A stretch of 28,003 bases of DNA from an uncultured Oscillibacter sp. Its GTDB lineage: Bacteria > Bacillota > Clostridia > Oscillospirales > Oscillospiraceae. A program made the translations under genes and the position numbers. The notes under the pieces are model-generated. The model was not told where the DNA came from and did no database searches. It saw only the letters and a list, made by a program, of their open reading frames with translations. Position 1 is the stretch's first letter. Each line of letters starts with the position of its first letter. The stretch lies in NCBI GenBank assembly GCA_900551885.1, contig URXS01000015.1, forward strand, positions 1 through 28,003, written 5' to 3'. Positions 16,250-22,874 of this stretch are shown here, one piece after another.

Positions 16250-17319
16250 GGCTTGTCCTCCTGGGCAAGGTGTACTCTTGCCTGAGCATAAAGCGTCTCC
16301 TGTTCCATGTCGTGGACATAGTCTCCAGCGGCATAGTCGTTGTCCATAAGCGCCCGGTCCCGATAGGTCTCCGCAAGATACAGCGCCTCCCGCCGCAGCT
16401 CATCAGATATTTTCCCTCTCTGGTGATGCTTGCGGATGGTGTTGGTACGGGTATTGAACAGACGGTAGACGGGGTGCTGCTTGTTCTGCTCCTTCTGGTG
16501 TATCATGGCACCGTACTGTCGGCAGGTCAAGCGACTGTCCTGGGGTGCCATGCCGCTGCAGTATTTTGGTTTATGTCCGTTGCGGGTAAGAAAATACCGC
16601 TGGCAATTCTGACACACGCAGGGAGCGTGGCCGTGGTGCAGGCCGTTCATCAGGTCGAAGCAGTAAAACTGCATGATGCTGTGAAAGCGGACGCGCTGGA
16701 CAAACACCATCTTTTCCTTCTGACTGGGGTTTCTGGCAAAGATGTATGTAGACTCCATAGCCGGGGATAGGGTGAATGTTTCGATATCTGGCAGTGGGAG
16801 GGTGTCCATTACACGCCAGAAGTCGTCGCTGGTGAAACAGTCGTGGACGGCTGTGGCAAAAAAGGTCTCATTTCGTTCCTTGAGCCGGCACAGGTATTTT
16901 CGCTCAAAATAATCTCCTGCCACGGCAAAGTGGTAGATCCCAAGGGGAATGGCAAACGCGGCGGTCAGGTAGCGGAAGAAAAAGTCCCGATACGGAGCCT
17001 CTGTGCTCATCAGGGCATCCACCATACTCTCACAGAAAAATTTGTCCAGCACCTCCAGCTCTCTGGATTTGTCCAGAAAGCAATAGGGAGGGTATGTCCA
17101 CAGCACGTCCAACAGGGCGGAGACATCCTCCCGCGCTTGTGGAAGCAGCCGGGCGAAGGTATCGCGATCCGCTTTCATTAACGCCTCCACCTCATGGCTG
17201 ATGGCGCCGCCGTAATGGATCAGTGCGCGAAGGGTTGTCTGACTTTGATTCAGAATATTGGCCGCGAAATATCCGGCGGGGTAGGCCTTCTCATCCAGAA
17301 AGGCCAGATTCTTCCACAC
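16246..17319 (-). CDS. DUF6076-like zinc-binding protein, partner of the sigma factor
   Basis: At least 357 residues, of a family I associate with DUF6076 from Clostridia elements. The first two thirds are helical (AGYFAANILNQSQTTLRALIH, YRDFFFRYLTAAFAIP). A Cys-rich module near 235-270, CVCQNCQRYFLT then YCSG and LTCRQYG, resembles a CGNR-type zinc finger that could bind nucleic acid. The first standard start in frame is the GTG at 17319, which has no ribosome site. The frame continues upstream with plausible protein sequence (PLGIKQNNHLQCITLD) to an ATT at 17370 placed seven bases after AGGAGG, which is probably the real or former start. It overlaps the sigma gene by four bases; a regulatory partnership is inferred. 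Confidence 0.65.
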   Translation of the reverse strand: MWKNLAFLDEKAYPAGYFAANILNQSQTTLRALIHYGGAISHEVEALMKADRDTFARLLPQAREDVSALLDVLWTYPPYCFLDKSRELEVLDKFFCESMVDALMSTEAPYRDFFFRYLTAAFAIPLGIYHFAVAGDYFERKYLCRLKERNETFFATAVHDCFTSDDFWRVMDTLPLPDIETFTLSPAMESTYIFARNPSQKEKMVFVQRVRFHSIMQFYCFDLMNGLHHGHAPCVCQNCQRYFLTRNGHKPKYCSGMAPQDSRLTCRQYGAMIHQKEQNKQHPVYRLFNTRTNTIRKHHQRGKISDELRREALYLAETYRDRALMDNDYAAGDYVHDMEQETLYAQARVHLAQEDKP

Positions 17320-17367
17320 ATCCAGTGTGATGCACTGCAGGTGATTGTTCTGCTTGATCCCCAGCGG

Positions 17368-17383
17368 AATAGATCCCCCTCCT
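17368..17383 (-). promoter_or_regulatory. Ribosome site with ATT in the start position
   Basis: On the minus strand AGGAGG (17383-17378) is followed after seven bases by ATT (17370-17368), in frame with the DUF6076-like gene. Either ATT initiates weakly, as in infC, or an original ATG has mutated. Confidence 0.5.
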
Positions 17384-17421
17384 GTCCCATATCTGTTTTA
17401 ATCCTGTCTTGCGATATTCTC

Positions 17422-17449
17422 ATTTTATCAAAACTCCCAGAATAATCAA
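17422..17449 (-). promoter_or_regulatory. Probable promoter of the zinc-protein/sigma operon
   Basis: On the minus strand TTGATT (17449-17444) and TAAAAT (17427-17422) have a 16-base spacer, about 50 bases upstream of the ATT start. The gap 17450-17517 to the divergent RepA-like gene shows only a weak AGCCGC/GCGGCT stem. Confidence 0.45.
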
Positions 17450-17517
17450 GTGAACGGGCAAGAGCCGCGGGGCTGTAAGCGGCTGTTGTCCTTATTTTTT
17501 ACAAAGGGGAAGACAAA

Positions 17518-18768
17518 ATGAAACAGGAAAAGCTGAACGTTATTGACGGCGAGACCTTGGCAGATCTACGTCTGCCGCCCACGCGGTTGTTTGTCCATAC
17601 CCTGTTGCCACAGGGAGTGAGCATCCTGGGCGGTGCTCCAAAGGTGGGAAAGAGTTGGCTGGTGCTGGATCTCTATGTCCGGGTAGCCTGAGGAGAACCA
17701 CTGTGGGGACTGCCTACTGTGCAGGGGACGACGCTGTACCTCTGTCTGGAGGATACGGTCCGCCGGGTACAGGAGCGGCTGCTTCAGGTCACTGATGAGC
17801 CGCCCGGCAGCGCTTTCTTTGCGGTAGCCGCCAGGACATTAGCAGATGGATTGGCGGATCAGATCCGCCAATTTGTATCTGAGCATCCAGACACTTTGCT
17901 GGTGGCCGTAGACACCTTTCAAATGGTGCGCCGCAGCGAGGGCGAAGCCAACTACGCCAACGATTACCAGGAGGTGCAGATTCTCAAACAGCTGGCGGAT
18001 GAATGCGGGATCTCGCTTCTGCTGGTTCACCATCTCAGAAAGCAGGGGGACAGCGATCCACTGAACAAACTCTCCGGCACCACAGGGTTGAGCGGCGCGG
18101 TGGACGCCGTGTTCGTTCTGGACCGGAGCCGCAGGCACAGTGACAGCGCCACACTGGTGTGTACCGGACGGGACATTGCGTACCGGGAGCTGGAATTGCG
18201 GTTCTCCGGCGAGGAGCATCGATGGGAACTGGTAACGGACAGTCTGCAGACGCCGGACCTGTTCCTGCCGCCGGAGATGACTGCGCTGGTGGAGTGGACA
18301 AAGGAGATAGGCTCCTTCTCTGGTGCAAACAGTGACTTGGCACAGCGGTTTAGCACCTATACCGGTGCGGAAATTTCTACAAAAATGCTCAAACAGATGA
18401 TGAACCGATGGCGATATCTGTTGGAGGACAGAGGTGTAATCTTCCACAGCTACCGCAGCAATGGGCAGCGGCTGGTCAAAATTTCCTTCTCTGCCGTTCC
18501 CAGTGACGCAAGTGACGCAGAAGACGTAGAAATCGGGTGTGCCAAAACTTGCGCCCCTTGCGTTCCTTGCGCCCCTGCCGCCGAGGCACGACCTGCTGAA
18601 GAAGGAGCAGAGAGGGCTGGGGATGCGGATTCCTCCCTTTTGGGAGGGCAAGCATCGCGCCGCCTATACGCCATGCACAGTTTCGGGGCGCTGCCCCGTA
18701 CCTGGCCCACAAGGGGGCCCCACGGAATTAAAATTCCGTGGGGAGAGGAGGAACAGCAAAATGAATGA
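17518..18768 (+). pseudogene. RepA-like replicative ATPase/helicase, interrupted by an in-frame TGA
   Basis: An AAA-type (RSF1010 RepA-like) hexameric helicase normally used for replication of mobilisable elements. Codons 1-57 include Walker A GGAPKVGKS at 38-46. Codon 58 (17689-17691) is TGA. The same frame then continues without a break as GEPLWGLP, TTLYLCLEDT, the Walker B strand LLVAVDTFQM, LLLVHHLRKQGD, KLSGTTGLSGA and ATLVCTGRDIAY, all typical of the family, with a winged-helix-like segment towards the end. The stop separates Walker A from Walker B, so a restart at GTG 17719 would give no working ATPase. ATG 17518 has AAAGGGGA ahead. The Ala/Glu-rich last 70 residues read through a hairpin and look less conserved. 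Confidence 0.75.
18718..18743 (+). promoter_or_regulatory. Perfect palindromic hairpin before mini-ORF 1
   Basis: CCCCACGGAATT and AATTCCGTGGGG with AA between them, directly followed by AGAGGAGG and the 9-codon frame at 18761. The arrangement recurs before the relaxase (19152-19183). Confidence 0.55.
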
Positions 18769-18790
18769 GCTCTGCCGCAAACGGCAGTAG
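18761..18790 (+). CDS. Mini-ORF of 9 codons upstream of mobC
   Basis: ATG at 18761, nine bases after AGAGGAGG, encodes MNELCRKRQ and stops 41 bases before the mobC ATG. It overlaps the last codons of the RepA-like frame in another frame. It could be a leader peptide coupling translation to mobC, or chance. The match to the second module (ATGARTGAGCT after GGGGAGAGGAGG) is the only support. Confidence 0.3.
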   Translation: MNELCRKRQ

Positions 18791-18831
18791 CAAGAGATAT
18801 GGAGCTTGTGACGACGAGGGAAGGAGGATAC

Positions 18832-19239
18832 ATGTAGAGAATAAAAAAGAGTGAAATTATTACCCTGCAGGTGACGCCTCGCACCAAGAAAACCATTCAG
18901 GAGCGTGCCAAAGCCGCTGGCCTGACCGTCACCGACTACCTGTGCTACAGCGGATTGGGAAAGGTGATCGTGCGGGTGGAAGGGCTGGAGCAGGTGCTGT
19001 CTGAACTGAAAGCCCAGGGAGGAAATCTGAATCAGCTCACCGCCCTGGCCAATATGGGGAGGCTGACGGTTGTCAAGGGTGATGCACTGGCAGAAAATTA
19101 CGGAAAGATCTATGAACAGCTCCGGGAGTTGTTAAAGGCGGTAAATGGGGCCCCCACAAAAGCGGTGAACCGCTTTTATGGGGAGAGGAGGCACTCCGGA
19201 ATGAGTGAGCTTTCAGCCGATCAGGCTGGAAGCGAATGA
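18832..19239 (+). pseudogene. MobC-like mobilisation protein with amber stop at codon 2
   Basis: The ATG at 18832 has AAGGAGG five bases ahead and is followed at once by TAG, after which the frame runs on as RIKKSEIITLQVTPRTKKTIQ and a ribbon-helix-helix-type start. The rest shows LTVTDYLCYSGL and KAQGGNLNQLTALANMGRL, typical of MobC (PF05713), an accessory protein that opens oriT for the relaxase. The remaining open frame begins at GTG 18871, which lacks a ribosome site and would drop the beta-strand that binds DNA. The protein ends at 19239 after a hairpin-encoded tail. It sits directly upstream of the relaxase, as in other mob operons. Without recoding the gene is probably inactive or weakly expressed. 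Confidence 0.7.
19152..19183 (+). promoter_or_regulatory. Hairpin before mini-ORF 2, upstream of the relaxase
   Basis: AAAAGCGG (19158-19165) pairs with CCGCTTTT (19170-19177) around loop TGAA, and outer CCCCA/TGGGG extends the stem past one mismatch. It is followed by AGAGGAGG and ATGAGTGAGCTT at 19201, which reads 12 codons (MSELSADQAGSE, in frame with the mobC end) to a TGA 21 bases before the relaxase ATG. Confidence 0.5.
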
Positions 19240-19260
19240 TATGAAGGAGGTGTCGACGAG

Positions 19261-20570
19261 ATGGCAACCTTCACCGCAATCAAAAATCATGGCGGCGGCA
19301 GAGCTGCTCTGTGCGGTGTGCTGCGCTATATCCAGCAGGAGGAAAAACCACATGGGAAGATCACCGGCTGGTCTCCGGCTGGAACTGCACCGCCAAAAGT
19401 GTCTGCTCCGAAATGCAGCTCACCAAGGAGCGGTTCCATAAGACAGATGGCAGACAGTACTATCACTTCATGCAGTCCTTCGAGAAGCAGGATGACCTGT
19501 CCCCACAGGAAGTTCACGCTATGGGACTGGAACTGGCCCAGCGGGAGTTCCCCAACTTCGAGGTGCTGGTGGCCACTCATGTGGACACCGGTCACCTCCA
19601 CAATCACTTGGTGGTAAACAATGTGAGCTTCCAGGATGGTAAGAAGATTCACCAGAGCGCCGCCGACCTGCAGGCCCACCGAATAGCTAATCACGAGATC
19701 TGTGCAGCACACCATCTGGAGATCCTTCCGCCGCCGCAGAAGCAGGTCAAGCAAAAGCGGATGAGCGCCAGAGAATACCGCTCCGCTGCCAAGGGCGAGA
19801 GCTGGAAGTTCCGGTTGATAAACGCCATCGACCAGTGCATGCGGTGCGCTGCCAGCAAGGAGGAATTCATCTCTCTGATGGAGAGCGAGGGGTATCAGGT
19901 GCGGTGGACGGACAGCAGAAAGAACATCCCCTATACCACGCCAACGGGAATGAAGGGCCGGGACGACCGGCTCCACGATCGGAGGTACACCAAGGAGGTC
20001 ATGGAATATGAATTCCGAATCCGGGCAGCGCTTACCCATGGAGGAATTGAAGCGGAGGAATGCTCCGCAGACTATGATACCGCAAAACTGTCCCGGCAAG
20101 GAGGAGTGGCAGGAGCTGCTCCATCGGCTGGACGAGCTGGAGCGGCACACAGCGGCACACACAGCCCTTCTGCGGGAGGCTTCCAGCCGGAGGGAGCTGT
20201 ACCCCACCCAGGAGCAGACGGAGGCGCTGGCGCGGGATGTGGCAGAGATACAGGCACTGCTGCGACAGGCTGGGAAGAAGAAAGAGATTTCTATTTCTCC
20301 GCCCAGTCTGGGAACGGCAATGTCGGTCATAGTATGGCTGGCTCTGATTTTGCTGGGAACGATGGTGGCTATGGTAGTCTTGCAGACGATTTGGTCCGGC
20401 TTGGCCGCTCTCTGGAGCGTGATCAAGCTGCTGATTCCGTAAGGGACGCCACCACCATGCACCAGCACACGGACCGCAAGGTACTGCTCCGCGAGTGGGA
20501 GCTGAAGATCGCCATGGGCCACAGAGAGGACGATCACGAAGACGAACTAACTTGGAAGCAGGCCATGTGA
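19261..20570 (+). pseudogene. MobA/Rel-type relaxase with a one-base deletion
   Basis: A Relaxase/Mobilization (PF03432) protein that would nick oriT and pilot DNA in conjugative transfer. ATG 19261 has AAGGAGG ahead and reads MATFTAIKNHGGGRAALCGV and RYIQQEEK. At the A5 run 19343-19347 the frame changes: the family sequence continues in another frame as TWEDHRLVSGWNC, HFMQSFEKQDDLS and the HUH metal motif HVDTGHLHNHLVV. One A added would restore one frame of about 436 codons. The N-terminal tyrosine region is thus separated from the HUH motif. The C-terminal part after about 20008 is Gly/Ala-rich because another gene is nested there, but the tail (LERDQAADSVRDATT to EDDHEDELTWKQAM) again looks like real protein. 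Confidence 0.78.
20008..20442 (+). CDS. MobB-like membrane protein nested in the relaxase gene
   Basis: A 144-residue open frame lying wholly inside the relaxase gene in another frame. The ATG is nine bases after AAGGAGG. The product has a charged, coiled-coil-like N-terminal half (EEWQELLHRLDELERHTAAH, EALARDVAEIQALLRQAG) and a strongly hydrophobic C-terminal segment at about 103-142 (TAMSVIVWLALILLGTMVAM), one or two membrane passes. In RSF1010 and ColE1-type plasmids, mobB lies inside mobA out of frame; RSF1010 MobB is a small membrane protein that stabilises the relaxase and helps contact the transfer channel. Size, position and topology match, so a MobB role is a reasoned inference; sequence homology was not tested. 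Confidence 0.65.
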   Translation: MNSESGQRLPMEELKRRNAPQTMIPQNCPGKEEWQELLHRLDELERHTAAHTALLREASSRRELYPTQEQTEALARDVAEIQALLRQAGKKKEISISPPSLGTAMSVIVWLALILLGTMVAMVVLQTIWSGLAALWSVIKLLIP

Positions 20571-20620
20571 CGGTCTGCCATTTTTGTTGTCTGACCGCAG
20601 CGTCAGGGGAAAGGAACGAT

Positions 20621-20980
20621 ATGCAGTATCAATTCAAATACAATGAGCGTCCCCACTTCGATCATGAGGAACTGCTTGGAGATGAGGACATTCCCTCCGC
20701 CAAGGCGGTGCAGGATACCGGTATTGTATGGTTGCAATCTCTCAATCGGTTTGGCATTATAGGAAGGAGGTCAATATGTTACAGCCAAACCAAAAGATTA
20801 CGGCACTCTATTGCCGTCTGTCCCGGGATGATAATCTGGAGGGTGACTCCAGCAGTATCCAGAACCAAAAACTCATTCTGCAAAAATACGCCGATGAGAA
20901 TGGCTTCCAGAATACCAGATTTTATGTGGACGATGGCTATTCCAGAGCAAACTTCAATCGCCCAGCCTTTGAGCAGATGA
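20621..20980 (+). CDS. Small hypothetical protein overlapping the serine recombinase start
   Basis: ATG 20621 follows GGGGAAAGGAACG. The first 45 residues (MQYQFKYNERPHFDHEEL, GDEDIPSAKAV, IVWLQSLNRFG) look like a genuine small acidic protein between the relaxase and recombinase. The frame then runs another 75 codons into the recombinase gene, where the sequence has the look of a shadow frame. The natural end may have been lost by a small indel near 20765; a shift there would give RKEVN just before the recombinase ATG. No family is recognised. Co-transcription with the mob genes is likely. Confidence 0.4.
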   Translation: MQYQFKYNERPHFDHEELLGDEDIPSAKAVQDTGIVWLQSLNRFGIIGRRSICYSQTKRLRHSIAVCPGMIIWRVTPAVSRTKNSFCKNTPMRMASRIPDFMWTMAIPEQTSIAQPLSR

Positions 20981-22038
20981 TGGATGACATGAGCAACGGC
21001 GACATCGCCGTCATCATCACGAGGGATCTCTCCCGCCTTGGCAGAAACCAGCTTCACACCGGCCTTTATATCGAGGAGATCTTACCTTCCAACGATGTGC
21101 ATTACATCGCGGTCAACGACAATGTGGACACCAAGTATGAAAACAGCAACGAGCTGGTGCCTTTCAAGAATTTGTTCAATGAGTGGCATGTGCGAAACTG
21201 CAGCCGCAAGGCGAGGAATGTAGTGAACGCCAAGGCACAGCGGGGAATCCGAGTGGGGACGCGAGCTCCCTACGGCTACCACAAGGGCGAAACAAAAGAC
21301 TCTCCTCTGCTGGTGGACGAGGAAGCGGCGGCTGTCGTCAAACGCATCTTCGCCATGTGCGCCGGTGGATCAGGAAACCTGGGATATTGTACAGGAGGTG
21401 CGATCTCATAAGCGCTGCCCCACGAATATGGATGTGCAGAAAATGTTCTCTGGACTGGTGTATTGTGCGGACTGCAGAACAATTTCACCTGCCGCACCTA
21501 CAAAAAGGCCGGGGCCGAAGTACGCTACGCTCGCCATATCCGGGAAGTGGCACTAGAGGAAATCGTGCTAGAAACGATCCGCAGAGCCACAGAGTTTGCC
21601 AGAAGTGACACGGAGCGGTTTGCCTCCTACATCCAGCAGAAACAATCCACTGCGGTGGCAAAGGAAATCCGGGGCTTGGAGCGAGAACTATCTATGATGC
21701 GGAAACGGGATGGAGAACTGGATGTGGTGTTCAAGCGGATGTACGAGGACAGTGCCCTGGGACGGGTGAGCAATGAGCAGTTCCGCTTTCTGTCTGAGGC
21801 ATACTCCAAGGAGAAAATGCATCTGGCCGAAACGATCCCCGCCACGGAGGAACGCCTGGAAAAACTGCGGAGCAGCATGGCCAACGCCAAAAACTTCATC
21901 GCCAAGGCCAGGAAGTTTACCGACATAACGGAACTGACTCCGGAATGGCTCCGCACCTTCGTAGCGAAGATCATCGTGTATGAAAAAGAGGTCAAATACT
22001 CCAAACACGCACCGCAGAAGATCCACATCAGTTTCTAG
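20776..22038 (+). pseudogene. Large serine recombinase (TndX/TnpX-like), internally deleted
   Basis: ATG 20776 follows AAGGAGG. The N-terminal resolvase domain is intact: ITALYCRLSRDD with the nucleophile serine of the YCRLS motif, GYSRANFNRPAFEQMM and ITRDLSRLGRNQ, then the recombinase domain (RGIRVGTRAPYGYH). After IFAMCAGG near 21365 the sequence jumps to VDQETWDIVQEV in a new frame, losing roughly 100 residues, and the zinc ribbon after YCADC is also shortened with a second frame change near 21463. The C-terminal coiled-coil (KEIRGLERELSMMRKRDGEL) and TPEWLRTFVAKIIVYE follow to a TAG at 22036. The same frame continues DFNLNETDD past that TAG. Intact homologues are about 500-560 residues, so this copy cannot be active. 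Confidence 0.85.
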
Positions 22039-22139
22039 GACTTTAACCTCAACGAGACGGACGATGTGCTTCTCTGCGGAGAGACAACAGAAAAGGCAGA
22101 CAGTACAATTGCACTGCCTGCCTAATCCCAGGACACGCT

Positions 22140-22182
22140 TCAAGATACCCCTATCAGGAGTAGCGGAATGGGCGGCCGTTTT
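22140..22182 (-). repeat. Right terminal inverted repeat
   Basis: A 43-base sequence whose complement matches the left repeat (9049-9092) at AAAACGGCCGCCC, GCTACTCCT, ATAGGG and ATCTTGA. It ends three bases before the -35 of the niaR promoter. Confidence 0.75.
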
Positions 22183-22185
22183 TTC

Positions 22186-22226
22186 TTGCAAGTCCCAAAA
22201 AATGTGATATACTTCTGTCAAGACAG
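22186..22226 (+). promoter_or_regulatory. niaR promoter with overlapping NiaR-like operator
   Basis: TTGCAA (22186-22191) and TATACT (22208-22213) have a 16-base spacer. CTGTCAAGACAG (22215-22226) directly after the -10 shares the TGTCAAGACA core with the stronger palindrome at 22794-22831, so autoregulation is likely. Confidence 0.6.
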
Positions 22227-22244
22227 ATTGTGAGGGGGAATCTC

Positions 22245-22757
22245 ATGCACGCTCAGGACCGTCGCCAGGCCATACTGGACACCCTGCGCCGGTCCGGTGG
22301 ACCGGTCAGCGCCTCCGCTCTGGCGGAGCAGTTCTCCGTCAGCCGCCAGATCATCGTGGGGGACATCGCCCTGCTGCGGGCTGCCGGAGCTGAAATCTCC
22401 GCCACGCCCAGGGGATACGTGATCCTTCCGGCCACCACCGGCCTCACCCGTCAGGTGGCTTGCCAACACGACGCCGCTGGTATGGAGGCAGAGCTGAACA
22501 CCATGGTGGACAACGGCTGCACGGTGGTGGATGTGATTGTGGAGCACCCGGTCTACGGCCAACTTACGGGCCCCCTGCAGCTCTCCAACCGGTATGACGT
22601 AGCCCAGTTTCTCTCCCGCTGTGCCCAGTCGGAAGCCCGCCCCCTTTCCGCCCTGACGGAGGGTATCCACCTCCACACCCTCTCCTGCTCCGACGAGGCT
22701 GCGTTTAACCGGGTCCGGGAGGCTTTGCGGGCCTTGGGGGTCCTGCTGGAGGACTGA
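22245..22757 (+). CDS. niaR: NiaR, niacin-responsive transcriptional repressor
   Basis: A 170-residue repressor with an N-terminal HTH_11 winged helix (about 5-60: RRQAILDTLRRSGGPVSASA, SRQIIVGDIALLRAAG) and a C-terminal 3H domain that binds nicotinic acid through a metal. The ligand residues known from Thermotoga TM1602 (His79, Glu87, His144, His146) map by spacing to His75, Glu83, His142 and His144 here. ATG 22245 follows GAGGGGG; an earlier GTG at 22230 overlaps that ribosome site and is rejected. It should repress NAD-precursor uptake and synthesis genes when niacin is plentiful. Operator-like palindromes precede both this gene and the next. It lies outside the mobile element and reads away from it. 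Confidence 0.92.
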   Translation: MHAQDRRQAILDTLRRSGGPVSASALAEQFSVSRQIIVGDIALLRAAGAEISATPRGYVILPATTGLTRQVACQHDAAGMEAELNTMVDNGCTVVDVIVEHPVYGQLTGPLQLSNRYDVAQFLSRCAQSEARPLSALTEGIHLHTLSCSDEAAFNRVREALRALGVLLED

Positions 22758-22766
22758 AAAAAGCGG

Positions 22767-22795
22767 TTGACAGGATCCGTCATTGCGTGTAAGAT
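22767..22795 (+). promoter_or_regulatory. Consensus promoter of the EIIC-like gene
   Basis: TTGACA (22767-22772) and TAAGAT (22790-22795) with a 17-base spacer, ten bases after the niaR stop. The -10 touches the NiaR palindrome. Confidence 0.75.
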
Positions 22796-22831
22796 ACGGT
22801 ATACAGGTGTCAAGACACCTGTATACCGTAT
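22794..22831. promoter_or_regulatory. NiaR operator, perfect 18-bp-arm palindrome
   Basis: Arms ATACGGTATACAGGTGTC and GACACCTGTATACCGTAT flank AA. The ACAGGTGTC/GACACCTGT core is the NiaR-type site as I remember it. It covers the transcription start region of the transporter gene, a classic repressing position. A further ACAGGTGTC half-site lies at 22862-22870. Confidence 0.75.
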
Positions 22832-22874
22832 TGCTGTTTTCAGCTATATTTTACGAAAGAAACAGGTGTCTCCC

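Larger units (their letters stand above)
9049..22182. mobile_element. 13.1-kb decaying mobilisable element bounded by inverted repeats
   Basis: The interval between the dehydrogenase gene and niaR is bounded by imperfect inverted repeats. It contains a tyrosine recombinase, Zn-ribbon and DUF6809-like small genes, an SLH surface protein, a sigma factor with partner, and a RepA-MobC-relaxase-serine recombinase block. These are hallmarks of an integrative mobilisable element of Clostridia. Several mobilisation genes carry stops or frameshifts. No clear target-site duplication was found beside the repeats, so the exact ends and the enzyme that made them are inferred. The element could be a composite of an older serine-recombinase element and a tyrosine-integrase element. 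Confidence 0.7.

Noticed and set aside
17689..17691. TGA as selenocysteine or tryptophan codon
   Set aside because: No SECIS-like hairpin directly after it was seen, the position is not a redox site, and several neighbouring genes end in TGA.
19326..20537. 403-codon minus-strand frame across the relaxase
   Set aside because: Antisense to recognisable relaxase sequence; no ribosome site.
9049..22182. CRISPR array or IS transposase inside the element
   Set aside because: No regularly spaced repeats and no DDE-type transposase frame were found on either strand.
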